Source of the DNA: Bacillus aquiflavi
GTDB lineage: Bacteria; Bacillota; Bacilli; Bacillales; Cytobacillaceae
Direction of reading: 5' to 3'
NCBI RefSeq assembly: GCF_019915265.1
Contig: NZ_CP082780.1
Location: forward strand, 372,001-436,000
Length of the DNA stretch: 64,000 bases
The notes under the pieces were generated by a model. The model was not told the origin of the DNA. It was given only the letters and a program-made list of their open reading frames with translations, and ran no database searches. Position numbers and translations under genes: made by a program. Shown in pieces: positions 8,456-17,950 of this stretch. Position 1 is the stretch's first letter, and the number at the start of each line of letters is the position of its first letter.

Positions 8456-9897
8456 ATTGGGCGGTCATTTCTCCGTTAATTATTTTTTTGCTTATTATTT
8501 TCATCGTTGGATTTTGGGGAAGTTTATACGTGAAAAAGTCAGACTCGTTTCTCCAAGAGTATTTTTTAGGCAGCAGGGAGCTGGGCGGCTTTATTTTGGC
8601 GATGACAATGACTGCTACCTATGGAAGTGCGAGCAGTTTTATTGGCGGTCCAGGTGTCGCATATACTCAAGGTCTCGGCTGGGTGCTTTTGGCGATGGCA
8701 CAGGTGGCAACAGGGTATTTCGTCTTAATGGTGCTTGGAAAAAAATTTGCTATTATGGCAAGGAGATATCGCGCTATTACGTTAATTGATTATTTAAAAG
8801 AGCGTTATCAAAGTACAGCGGTTGTATTATTTTCAGCAGTGAGTATGATTATTTTTTTGTTTTCGGCAATGGCGGCCCAATGGGTTGGAGGAGCAAGATT
8901 AATAGAGTCATTAACCGGCCTTTCTTATACCGCAGCGTTATTTATTTTTGCACTATCCGTTCTTGTCTATGTCATTATCGGCGGCTTCAGGGCAGTGGCG
9001 TTAACTGATGCAGTTCAAGGGATCGTAATGTTTGGCGGAACATTGATTTTACTAGTTGCGACAATTATTGCTGGAGGCGGAATTGCTAATATGATTGCAG
9101 ATTTAAAAGCCGAAAATCCGAATTTAATTTCCCCTTATGGTTTTGATGGCGGATTAACGCCATTATATGTTTCCTCCTTTTGGATACTAATTGGGGTAGG
9201 GGTAGTCGGCTTACCTCAAGTAACCGTTAGAGCTATGTCTTATAAAAATGCAAAAGCAATGCACCGAGCTATTATTATTGGTACGATTGTCGTTGGTTTC
9301 ATTATGCTCGGAATGCATTTAATCGGTGTATTTGCGAGGGCCATTATCCCGGGAATTGAAATTGGTGATAAGGTCATGCCGTTAATTGTAATGGAAGTAT
9401 TGCCGCCCTGGCTTGCTGGAGTCGTCTTAGCAGCGCCAATGGCAGCGATTATGTCGACAGTTGATTCGTTGTTACTTTTAGTCAGCTCGGCGATTGTAAA
9501 AGATGTGTACTTAAATTATATAAAACCGAATGCTCCTCCGAAACAAGTGAAGAATATGAGTTTATTTGTTACGACTGCTTTAGGTGTTCTCGTCTTTCTA
9601 ATGGCGTTAAATCCGCCAGATTTAATTATTTGGTTAAATTTATTCTCATTTGGCGGGTTGGAAGCGGCGTTTATTTGGCCTATTATTTTTGGGCTTTATT
9701 GGAAGACGGGGAATAAATACGGAGCCTTAGCTTCGATGATTGTCGGGGTAGGTTCATATATTATCATTGATCGATTTTATCCAAATCCGTTTGGCATGCA
9801 TACTGTTGTTTTACCGATCTTATTCTCGTTTATCTCGTATATTGCGTTCAGCTTTTTATGTAAACAAAGATTTTCATTATCTAAGGAAACTGTGTAG
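8452..9897 (+). CDS. panF: Sodium/pantothenate-type symporter (SSS family)
   Basis: A 481-residue, roughly 13-helix member of the sodium:solute symporter family. Visible family features are YFLGSRELGGF near residue 35, TMTATYGSASSFIGGPG near 55 and the conserved LAAPMAAIMSTVDSLLL in the second half. Translational coupling to a YhdT protein supports PanF, which takes up pantothenate for coenzyme A synthesis using sodium. Other solutes cannot be excluded from sequence alone. Confidence 0.75.
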   Translation: MNWAVISPLIIFLLIIFIVGFWGSLYVKKSDSFLQEYFLGSRELGGFILAMTMTATYGSASSFIGGPGVAYTQGLGWVLLAMAQVATGYFVLMVLGKKFAIMARRYRAITLIDYLKERYQSTAVVLFSAVSMIIFLFSAMAAQWVGGARLIESLTGLSYTAALFIFALSVLVYVIIGGFRAVALTDAVQGIVMFGGTLILLVATIIAGGGIANMIADLKAENPNLISPYGFDGGLTPLYVSSFWILIGVGVVGLPQVTVRAMSYKNAKAMHRAIIIGTIVVGFIMLGMHLIGVFARAIIPGIEIGDKVMPLIVMEVLPPWLAGVVLAAPMAAIMSTVDSLLLLVSSAIVKDVYLNYIKPNAPPKQVKNMSLFVTTALGVLVFLMALNPPDLIIWLNLFSFGGLEAAFIWPIIFGLYWKTGNKYGALASMIVGVGSYIIIDRFYPNPFGMHTVVLPILFSFISYIAFSFLCKQRFSLSKETV

Positions 9898-9920
9898 TTT
9901 TTTTAAAACTAATCAAAAAC

Positions 9921-10167
9921 AAGGTCGGGACAAAACCATTTTAATCAAAGATAAATCCGAACAATGAGATAGTTAGTGCTTATATCCCGCTCCGGAAATA
10001 TACTTCGCTTTCCGCGGGCAACGTCTCAACTTCCTCGGAAGCAAAAACCGCTTCCTGCGGGATTTTCAGCTGTTGCTTTTCCCGCAGGAGTCTACGTATA
10101 TTTTCTCCCCTAAATGAGCATATCGTTCGTTTTTAGAGTTGATTGTTTTAGTTATGTCCCAGTCTCG
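9921..10167. mobile_element. MITE-like intergenic element with terminal inverted repeats
   Basis: The left end GGTCGGGACAAAAC is mirrored at the right end by TTTAGTTATGTCCCAG. Inside, CTCCGGAAATATACTTCG with CCGCGGG is mirrored by CCCGCAGGAGTCTACGTATATTTTCTCC, so the whole 247 bp folds back on itself. No open frame is present. Similar palindromic intergenic elements are known in Bacillaceae genomes. It ends 7 bp from the stop of the minus-strand aminopeptidase gene. Confidence 0.65.
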
Positions 10168-10174
10168 TTTCATA

Positions 10175-11401
10175 TTAAAATGCCCAATTTCCCTTTTTGA
10201 AAATGGGTTCTGCTCTTCCATCTGTAGTGATTCCATCAATATCCATTTCGGCTGAACCGATCATGAAGTCTACATGAGTGATGCTTTGATTCAGACCATT
10301 TTCTTTTAACTGTTCTTGAGTCATGCTTTTTCCGCCTTCAATACAAAATGCATAAGCATTCCCAATTGCTAAATGATTTGAGGCGTTTTCGTCAAATAAA
10401 GTATTATAGAAAAGGACGTTTGATTGAGAAATCGGTGAATCAAAAGGTACGAGAGCAAGCTCACCTAAATAATGAGAACCTTCATCTGTTTCAATAAGAT
10501 GTTTTAAAATGTCTTCACCTTTTTCTGCTTTCACATCAATAATGCGCCCGTTTTCAAATGTAATCGTAAAGTTGTCAATAATATTTCCACCATAGCTTAG
10601 CGGTTTTGTATTCGAGACGCAGCCGTTCACCCCTGTTTTTAACGGAACAGTAAACACTTCTTCTGTCGGCATATTTGCCATAAATTCGTTTCCTTGTTCA
10701 TTGATACTTCCAGCTCCAACCCAAAGATGGTTTTTTGGGAGTTCAATTGTTAAATCTGTTCCAGGTGCTTTGTAATGCAGTTGTTTATATTTTTTCTCAT
10801 TTAAGTATTCGACTTTTTTATGAAGGGAAGCATCGTGATATTTCCATGCTTGAATCGGATCATCACTGTTAACACGAGTTGCTTTAAAGATTGCCTCCCA
10901 TAGTTTATGTACAGCGTCATGAGTATCAGGGAATACTTTTTTTGCCCAATCTTCTGAGGCTGCTGCCACAACAGTCCAACTAACTTTATCTGCTGATACG
11001 TATTGGAGATATTTTGCTCTTGCTTTCCCAGCTGCTTTTTGGAAGTTAGCAATTCGGTTTGGATCGATCCCTTTTAATAAATCAGGGCTTGAAGAAATAA
11101 CTGCCATAAATGCTGCACCGTTTTCAGCTAATTTCTCAACTTCTTTTGCTCTTAACATTGGGTATTCATGGAATACTTCATCCGGAGCAAGTTCATATTT
11201 TAATCGAGTGACAACATCATCGTTCCAATTCGTAATAACATTATGAGCACCGGCTTCATAGGCTTTTTTTACTACAAGTCGAACAAACTCTGCTCCATCG
11301 AGAGAGGCATTAATCACTAATGTTTGTCCTTTTTGTATGTTTACACCGACTTTTACGGCTAGTTCTGCATACTTTTCCAAGTTTTTTTTAAATTCACTCA
11401 T
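10175..11401 (-). CDS. ampS: M29-family aminopeptidase (AmpS/PepS-like)
   Basis: The 408 residues match the length of AmpS/PepS metallo-aminopeptidases. Metal-binding motifs near the C-terminus are visible: DEGSHYLGELALVP, FDENASNHLAIGNAY and THVDFMIGSAEMDIDG. These cytosolic enzymes release N-terminal residues from peptides. The start is ATG 11401 after an AAAGGAGGAATT ribosome site. The gene is convergent with panF. Confidence 0.9.
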   Translation of the reverse strand: MSEFKKNLEKYAELAVKVGVNIQKGQTLVINASLDGAEFVRLVVKKAYEAGAHNVITNWNDDVVTRLKYELAPDEVFHEYPMLRAKEVEKLAENGAAFMAVISSSPDLLKGIDPNRIANFQKAAGKARAKYLQYVSADKVSWTVVAAASEDWAKKVFPDTHDAVHKLWEAIFKATRVNSDDPIQAWKYHDASLHKKVEYLNEKKYKQLHYKAPGTDLTIELPKNHLWVGAGSINEQGNEFMANMPTEEVFTVPLKTGVNGCVSNTKPLSYGGNIIDNFTITFENGRIIDVKAEKGEDILKHLIETDEGSHYLGELALVPFDSPISQSNVLFYNTLFDENASNHLAIGNAYAFCIEGGKSMTQEQLKENGLNQSITHVDFMIGSAEMDIDGITTDGRAEPIFKKGNWAF

Positions 11402-11494
11402 GTTTTTAATTCCTCCTTTTTAAAATGTTCTCCTTCATATTAGCAATATTTAGTGAGAAAATAAATTGACTTGCAAACGTTTAAGGGAAATAAA

Positions 11495-11520
11495 TCCCCG
11501 CCTTTAAGCGGGGGAGTTTA
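11495..11520 (-). terminator. Terminator after topB
   Basis: TCCCCGC and GCGGGGGA form a GC-rich stem with a five- to six-base loop directly after the topB stop. On the minus strand it is followed by ATTTATTT. Confidence 0.65.
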
Positions 11521-13615
11521 CTATTGCTCGTCTTTATTTAACGCTTCTTTCAGTAAGTCACCTAAACTCGTTCCAAAGGAGACGTCTTTTTTAGTATAAT
11601 GTTGCACGAGCTTTCGTTCTTCTCGTTTAGAAATTGATTTTTTCCGCTCACTTGCTTTTTCAACGATGTTGCATGGACGGCATTGAAAATAGACGCCCGC
11701 TTTTCCGTTATGAATCTCCATTTTTTTATGACATTGCGGACAGCGGCGATTGGAAAGTTTCGGATCTTTTCTTTTTCTAAAGCGACATTCCAAATTTGAG
11801 CAGACAAGCATTTTTCCTTCCCGCGTATTTCGTTCTTTAAGAAATGAGCCGCACTCGGGACATTTTGCACCTGTTAAGTTATGGGCACGATACGTTTTTT
11901 CGCTCTTTTTAATTTCAGCTACAAGATAGGTCGTTTGCTTTCGAATGTTCTCGATAAATTTCTTTGGATTCGCTTTCCCTCGGGCAATTAATTCAAGTTC
12001 TTTTTCCCATTTTGATGTGAGCTCTGGTGATTTTAGTTCATTATTGACTAGATCAATAAGTTGTTTTCCTTTTGTTGTTGGATAAAGTCGCCCGTTTTGC
12101 CGTTCAACAGCTTCCGTACTTAAGAGGCGCTCAATAATATCAGCCCTAGTGGCAGGCGTACCAAGACCGAATTTTTCCATTTGACTTAATAAATCTGCTT
12201 CTGTGTAACGAAGCGGTGGTTCAGTTAATTTTTTTTCTTGGCTTACTTCTTTTATTAAAAAAGTATTTCCCTTTGTAAAGTTGTTTAAATTTGCGGCTTT
12301 TTCATCACTTTTTCCCGTTATTTTACGATATCCTAAATCAATGACAACTGTTTCTTTGGCTATGAACGTCTCTCCATTCACCTCAAAGGTTGCATGAACT
12401 GTTTCATATTGATATGGAGAATAAAATAATGCAAGAAAACGGCGGGCAATTAAATCGTATAGTTTTCGTTCATCCGCGTCTAAATCACTTAAATGCAATC
12501 TTTCTTCTGTTGGGATAATGGCATGATGATCTGTTACCTTTTCATTGTTAAAAACTCGGTTCGCCATTACTTTTCCATTATTTTTAAAAACCTCTTTAAC
12601 TTCTTCTTTATAGCCTGAAGAAATACCATGAAGACGATCAATCATCGTGCTTTTCATATCTGTTGTTAAATAGCGAGAGTCTGTTCGCGGATATGTGACG
12701 AGCTTATATTGTTCATATAACCGTTGCAGAACGTTTGCTGTTTTTTTCGCGGAAAAGCCGAATTTTTTATTTGCATCACGCTGTAATTCAGTTAAGTCGT
12801 ATGGCAGTGGTTGTTGCTCACTCTTCTTTTTCCGGTTAATTAAGCGGAGAACAGCTTTTTTTTTTATCTATTATTTTTTCTTTTATCCTGTCGGCTTTTT
12901 CCTTTTGGAAAATTCGCTTTTCACCATTATGCTCCCAGTCAACTTTTAAAGTGCCGATTTGAGCAGAAATCGTCCAGTATTCTTTCGGAACAAAAGTTTG
13001 AATTGTTCGTTCTCGTTCCATGATCATCGATAATGTTGGTGTTTGTACTCTACCGGCTGAAAGAGGCTCATTATATTTTGTTGTCAATGCTCTTGTCACA
13101 TTTAAACCGATTAACCAATCAGCTTCTGCCCGGCAAACAGCAGATTCATAGAGCGAATCAAACTGTGCTCCTGGCTTTAATTGTTGAAAGCCTGTTTTAA
13201 TTGCTTTATCTGTCTGAGATGAGATCCATAATCGTTTCACTGGTTTACGCCAACGGATCTTCTCAAGAATCCAACGGGCGACAAGTTCTCCTTCTCGTCC
13301 TGCGTCAGTAGCAATAATACATTCTTTTTTATCGCTTCGTTTTGCTAATTGTTTGATTGCACGAAATTGATGGCTTGTTTGTTTAATCGTTTTTAAGCCC
13401 ATTTTTTGAGGGATAATTGGTAAATCTTCAAGTCGCCAATGCGTATTTTTTTTATCATAATGCTCTGGCATCTTTAATTCGATCAAATGTCCGAGAGCCC
13501 AAGTGACGATATATTTGTTTCCTTCAAGATAATGCTTATGCTGTTGCTTACAACCGAGAACGCGCGCAATTTCTCGGGCAACACTCGGTTTTTCTGCAAG
13601 AATTAGTGATTTCAT
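11521..13615 (-). pseudogene. topB: DNA topoisomerase III, split by a homopolymer frameshift
   Basis: The N-terminal part (from ATG 13615) has the Toprim motifs (AEKPSVAREIA, DAGREGE) and the SAGRVQTPTL segment. The rest, in another frame to 11521, has the catalytic tyrosine region YPRTDSRYL and C-terminal zinc fingers (CPECGSF.., [18 protein letters not shown]). The frames meet at an A10 tract (minus strand, 12856-12865); one A fewer restores a product of about 697 residues, normal for TopB. As written, the upstream frame ends shortly after the tract, before the catalytic tyrosine. Options are a true pseudogene, transcriptional slippage or a sequencing error. AAAGGAGATTTT precedes the start. 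Confidence 0.85.
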
Positions 13616-13825
13616 AAAATCTCCTTTCACATTGAACAAGATTGATGTTTCATTGTCCATTCACGTGCCCATAAAGTTAACAGTAGGTTCACTTTATCAG
13701 TATAACGGATAAAGTATTAAAATGACATGTTTTGGCGTCGATCATCCGTAAATAAAATTTGTCGAACAGCCGTGCCAATATTGTACAAGTCTTAATATGC
13801 TGTAATAAAAGGAGGTGAATAGAAA

Positions 13826-14065
13826 ATGTTCCAATTATATGATGTAGCCTTAATTCCTCTCATAATGGGAATTGTAGAGTTGTTTAAAAGAGGGGGGCTG
13901 CCTGGTAAGTATTCACCTTTTGTTGCAGTTATTTTTGGACTATTATTCGGCATGTTTTATTTAGGGGTTAGTTTGAAAGAAGGATTTGTCGTTGGATTAA
14001 TGCTAGGCTTATCTGCATCTGGATTATATTCTGGAACAAGAGAAGTTGTGAAAAATGGTAAATAA
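13826..14065 (+). CDS. Small holin-like two-span membrane protein
   Basis: A 79-residue protein with two hydrophobic helices and a charged tail (GTREVVKNGK). The FKRGGLPGKYSPFVAVIFG segment resembles small phage-holin-like proteins common in Bacillus chromosomes. AAAGGAGGTGAATAG precedes the ATG. No phage genes surround it, so a lytic role is doubtful. Identification is by general resemblance only. Confidence 0.6.
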   Translation: MFQLYDVALIPLIMGIVELFKRGGLPGKYSPFVAVIFGLLFGMFYLGVSLKEGFVVGLMLGLSASGLYSGTREVVKNGK

Positions 14066-14144
14066 TAATGTGGACAAGCTTTGTTTAATCTAGTTTTGCT
14101 TTAGTATATTAACAAATTAGACTGATAAAATATGGAAAAAGTAA

Positions 14145-14172
14145 TTGACAATCTGTTTTCATATCACATAAT
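14145..14172 (+). promoter_or_regulatory. Sigma-A promoter of the hutH leader
   Basis: TTGACA (14145-14150) and CATAAT (14167-14172) are 16 bp apart, about 37 bp before the leader peptide start. Confidence 0.6.
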
Positions 14173-14208
14173 ATAATAGTATATTGATAAAAGTATAGGA
14201 AGCGGATT

Positions 14209-14310
14209 ATGATGAAATTAATAAATCAATTTTACAATCACACATTTAAAAAGGCTCGCTCTCAAACATTTTGTTTGAAAGCGGGCCTTTTCTTTATTCC
14301 GCTAATATAA
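14209..14310 (+). CDS. 33-residue leader peptide overlapping an attenuator
   Basis: An ATGATG start after AGGAAGCGG opens a 33-codon frame that runs straight through the terminator hairpin and stops at 14308-14310, 18 bp before hutH. Its middle (KKARS, CLKAGLFF) is encoded by the stem itself. This arrangement is typical of leader peptides whose translation controls termination. It has only one His codon, so classical His-starvation attenuation is not obvious. Its expression is inferred. Confidence 0.5.
   Translation: MMKLINQFYNHTFKKARSQTFCLKAGLFFIPLI
14248..14295 (+). terminator. Strong terminator/attenuator upstream of hutH
   Basis: A 19-bp stem (AAAAGGCTCGCT.. with ..AGCGGGCCTTTT) contains one G-U pair and one mismatch, has a five-base ATTTT loop and is followed by CTTTATT. 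It stands between a good promoter and hutH, so hutH transcription must pass it. The hut operon of B. subtilis is controlled by HutP antitermination; no hutP gene is in this window. Confidence 0.8.
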
Positions 14311-14328
14311 TCAAGGAGTGTAAGGGTT

Positions 14329-15852
14329 ATGAAAATAACGGGGAATTCGTTAACGTTAACAGATGTTTATCAAGTTTTATATGATCAGGCAACTGTAACT
14401 ATATGTAAGGATCATTTACAGTTAGTGGAAAAAGGCAGGAAAGCAGTTGACAAGATTGTTCAAGAAAGTCAAGTCGTTTATGGGATTAATACAGGCTTTG
14501 GGAAATTTAGTGATGTGCTAATAAATGTAGACTATGTTAAAGAGCTTCAATTAAATTTAATCCATTCACATGCTTGTGGAGTAGGCGATCCCTTCCCAGA
14601 AGTTGTATCAAGAGCAATGCTGCTGCTGCGCGCAAATGCGTTGTTAAAAGGTTATTCAGGAGTTAGACCGATCATTATCGAAAGGTTAGTTGAGTTAATA
14701 AATGCTAAAATCCATCCAGTTGTTCCACAACAAGGCTCTCTTGGAGCGAGCGGAGACCTTGCGCCGCTGTCTCATTTAGCCCTTGTTTTAATGGGGGAGG
14801 GTGAAGTATTTTATAAAGGCAGAAGAATACAAGCTGAGACTGCCCTTGCAGAAGAAGGCATGATGCCAATTTCTTTACATGCTAAAGAGGGATTAGCATT
14901 AATTAATGGGACACAAGCGATGACTGCAATGGGAGTTGTTGCCTATTTAGAGGCTGAAAAGCTTGCTTATAAGAGTGAATTAATTGCAGCAATGACGATA
15001 GAAGGCCTCAATGGGATTATTGATGCATTTGATGAAGATGTTCATATTGTTAGAGGCTATCCGCAGCAAATTGAAACAGCAAAACGAATGAGAGCCTATT
15101 TGTCAGGGAGCCGTTTAACGACTAGACAAGGAGAGATTCGTGTTCAAGATGCCTACTCACTTCGATGTATTCCACAAGTTCATGGGGCATCATGGCAGGT
15201 GTTAGATTATGTAAAAGAAAAACTTGAAATTGAAATGAACGCAGCAACAGATAATCCTCTCATTTTTAATGACGGAGATAAAGTGATTTCTGGAGGCAAT
15301 TTCCACGGTCAGCCGATTGCATTAGCGATGGATTTTATGAAAATTGCTGTCGCTGAGCTTGCGAATATTTCCGAACGTCGAATTGAACGGCTTGTAAATC
15401 CACAATTAAATGATTTACCTCCGTTTTTAAGCCCTGAACCAGGCTTACAATCTGGAGCGATGATCCTTCAGTACAGTGCTGCTTCGTTAGTTTCAGAAAA
15501 TAAGACGCTTGCACATCCAGCCAGTGTTGATTCTATCCCATCTTCCGCCAATCAAGAGGATCACGTCAGTATGGGGACAATTGCTGCAAGGCATGCTTAT
15601 CAAATCATTCAAAATACACGAAAAGTGCTGGCAATTGAGCTGATTTGCGCAATGCAAGCGGTTGAGTATCGCGGAATCGAAAACATGTAAAACAAAACAC
15701 GGAGTTTTTATCAAGCAGGAAGAATGATTGTTCCATCGATTATAAAAGACCGAATATTCTCGAAAGATATTGAAAAAGCTACTGAATGGCTTAAAAATGC
15801 AAAAAAAATAACTTTAGACCTTGCTAATGGTGATGTTTCAAATAGTAGCTAA
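14329..15852 (+). pseudogene. hutH: Histidine ammonia-lyase with an in-frame stop near the C-terminus
   Basis: The frame encodes HutH, which converts histidine to urocanate. The MIO cofactor triad Ala-Ser-Gly is visible in [18 protein letters not shown] near residue 145. Translation as written stops at TAA 15688-15690 after 453 residues. The same frame continues without shift for 53 more codons ([16 protein letters not shown]..) to a stop at 15850-15852, giving the normal family length of about 507. A single nonsense mutation is the simplest reading. GGAGTG precedes the ATG. No other hut genes are adjacent. Confidence 0.9.
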
Positions 15853-15902
15853 AAAACGACAATTTGATATGACCAAAGGCACGGTCTAAAGCTTTTTTTA
15901 TA

Positions 15903-15956
15903 GTCAGTTTTACTCGCTTCGATTTGATGCTTTACACTTTAAAGAAAGCGTTTTCA
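15903..15956 (-). repeat. Dispersed intergenic repeat, reversed and degenerate copy
   Basis: ACTCGCTTCG.TTTGATGCT.. AAGCGTTTTC matches the minus-strand form of the family seen at 35573-35656. It lies shortly after hutH. Similarity is partial. Confidence 0.4.
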
Positions 15957-16065
15957 AAATTAGGGATAGTATTTGAGAACGTTTTGAGCTCTATGTAGCT
16001 TAATCTTAGTAATCAAAGTTGGAGAAATAGTCAGTCTTTCATTTTTCCCTTTTTGTCAGGCTTTG

Positions 16066-16146
16066 TTAAGTGATCGAGTAAAAAACCGAATGGGAGATGA
16101 TAAATAGAACCGGGATCGCAAAGTTTAACAAATGAAAAAAAGCCAT
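16066..16146 (-). CDS. 26-residue hydrophobic peptide (small ORF)
   Basis: On the minus strand, AAGGAGGAGATGTA directly precedes an ATG that opens a 26-codon frame (MAFFHLLNFAIPVLFIISHS..) forming one membrane helix. The ribosome site is among the strongest in the window, which is the only real support. It lies divergent to nosD in an otherwise gene-free 700-bp stretch (15853-16561). I recognise no family. It might be a small membrane regulator, a toxin-like peptide or chance. Confidence 0.4.
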   Translation of the reverse strand: MAFFHLLNFAIPVLFIISHSVFYSIT

Positions 16147-16561
16147 TACATCTCCTCCTTATGTGGAAATAAAACATTCTTAGTTCTTGGTGATTAATTT
16201 TCCTCGTGCTGCATGCCTAATGGTATCAAATATAAATTTGATAAATTACTTATATTATATGGCATTGTTCACAAAATAGACACATTTTTTTTGCGAATTT
16301 CCTCTGTGATTTTCTTTAGTTAACATTAAAATATTCTACATTTAATGCGGGTTCTATTCGTTCAACAAGTGAGTAGTAAAGCATTCTTTTATAAAAATTC
16401 GTTCCATTATTTTCTTTAAATAAGCACATTAATTTCAATGTTTTCTCACAATTATTTGATAATTTATGTTTGGTTAGTATAATCTTTGAAGGAATATTTT
16501 ACTTAATAGAATTTTCTATAAAGAGTTAGTTGTTCTTTAGAAAGAGAAAAGGGTGTGTAAC

Positions 16562-17950
16562 ATGCTCGATTCGGATGATAAGCAATGTAAGGTTCAGAAG
16601 AGAAATTGGCTGTTGTATGCCATGATGTTTTTTGCTGTTTTTTTTGTTCTTTTTCAAAAGCCTGCTTTCGCTCATGAGTTAGTCGTTGAGGAAGGACAAT
16701 CCATTCAAGCGGTGATTGATCAGGCGGCGGCTGGAGCAAAAATAGTCGTTCCAAAAGGGGTTTTTAAAGAGAATTTGACGATTTCAAAGCCAATTACAAT
16801 TGCCGGAATGGAAGGCGCTGTCATTGATGGAGGCAATAAAGGAAACGTCATTACTGTCAATGAGGCTGACAACGTTGTGATTACAGGACTTACCATTCAA
16901 AACAGTGGTTCAGCCGAAAAAGACAGTGGGATTTATCTCGTCAAAGGAACAAATAATCGGATCGAAGGAAATCGCTTTATTAACAATCATTTCGGTATAA
17001 ATGTTGATAAAGGGACAGATCATCTCATTGTTAATAATGAAATTAAAGGGGATGCAACGCATTTTTCAAAAAGAGGAAATGGGATTCACCTTTTTAAAGG
17101 TAGTGGTCATTTCATAAAAAACAATCAAATTGATAGCGTCCAAGATGGGGTGTACTTTGATTTCACGAAAAAAATTCATGTTGTGAACAATTCGATTAAA
17201 TCTTCTCGATATGCTCTTCATTATATGTTTAGCGGAGATATTCTAACTGAGGAAAATAACTTAACGGAAAATGTAACTGGTTTGATGGTGATGGATTCAA
17301 ATAGTTTAAAGTTTTTAAATAATGTTGTAACAGACCATTTCCATTTTAGAGGATTTGGAGTGTTAATTTACGATGCAAAAGATATTTATTTGGAAGGAAA
17401 TGAAATCATCCGCAACAGTACTGGAATTTCATTTGAAAAGGGTGTTAATACAGAAACAGTTAAAAATATTATCGCTGCTAATCAAGTCGGACTTGAATTT
17501 ATCGGAGAAAATTCAGGTAACATTTTTTCAGAAAATAATTTTATTTCAAACATCGTTCAATCGAAAATTGCCAATGAAAAGATGCGTTTAGATAACGGTA
17601 AACTTGGAAACTACTGGGATGATTACGGGCAATTTGATGTTACTGGAGATGGGATTGGCGAAACGTATTATAAGGCAGGATCGCTATATGATCAGCTACT
17701 GCGAAAACAGCCGTATTGGCAATTTTTCTTTGAAAGTCCAGCAGTGAAGTTGTGGAGTAAAGCAGAATCGTTATTTCCTTCATTAGGATCAGCAAATGTG
17801 TTTGACGAACTGCCAGCTATCGAGCCTTTTCCATTAAGTAAGCAAAAATCAGTAAAGGAACATGGCAGAAGCGGAATGGTGATTTTAACTGCAGCAGTTT
17901 TATTATTAGTAGCTTCAATTACGATAATTAAAGGAAGGAAGTTATCATGA
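16562..17950 (+). CDS. nosD: NosD, periplasmic copper-maturation protein
   Basis: About 462 residues: a signal peptide (LLYAMMFFAVFFVLFQKPAFAHE), then many parallel beta-helix (PbH1) repeats rich in NN/IEGN motifs, and a C-terminal membrane anchor (VILTAAVLLLVASITII). NosD works with NosF and NosY to mature the CuZ centre of nitrous oxide reductase NosZ. It heads nosD-nosL-nosY-nosF with overlapping junctions. No nosZ is present in the window, so the target enzyme must be elsewhere or missing. ATG 16562 fits the AAAAGGGTG site better than GTG 16553. Confidence 0.88.
   Translation: MLDSDDKQCKVQKRNWLLYAMMFFAVFFVLFQKPAFAHELVVEEGQSIQAVIDQAAAGAKIVVPKGVFKENLTISKPITIAGMEGAVIDGGNKGNVITVNEADNVVITGLTIQNSGSAEKDSGIYLVKGTNNRIEGNRFINNHFGINVDKGTDHLIVNNEIKGDATHFSKRGNGIHLFKGSGHFIKNNQIDSVQDGVYFDFTKKIHVVNNSIKSSRYALHYMFSGDILTEENNLTENVTGLMVMDSNSLKFLNNVVTDHFHFRGFGVLIYDAKDIYLEGNEIIRNSTGISFEKGVNTETVKNIIAANQVGLEFIGENSGNIFSENNFISNIVQSKIANEKMRLDNGKLGNYWDDYGQFDVTGDGIGETYYKAGSLYDQLLRKQPYWQFFFESPAVKLWSKAESLFPSLGSANVFDELPAIEPFPLSKQKSVKEHGRSGMVILTAAVLLLVASITIIKGRKLS

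Noticed and set aside
8424-8789. 121-codon plus-strand frame inside the yhdT-panF junction
   Set aside because: It is the out-of-frame shadow of panF; the composition is unlike a real protein and it lacks its own ribosome site.
13826-14065. Holin-like gene considered as evidence for a prophage
   Set aside because: No other phage gene, integrase or attachment site is nearby.
14248-14295. Hairpin before hutH considered as a T-box or riboswitch
   Set aside because: No T-box sequence, specifier loop or known aptamer is visible; a leader peptide and simple terminator explain it better.
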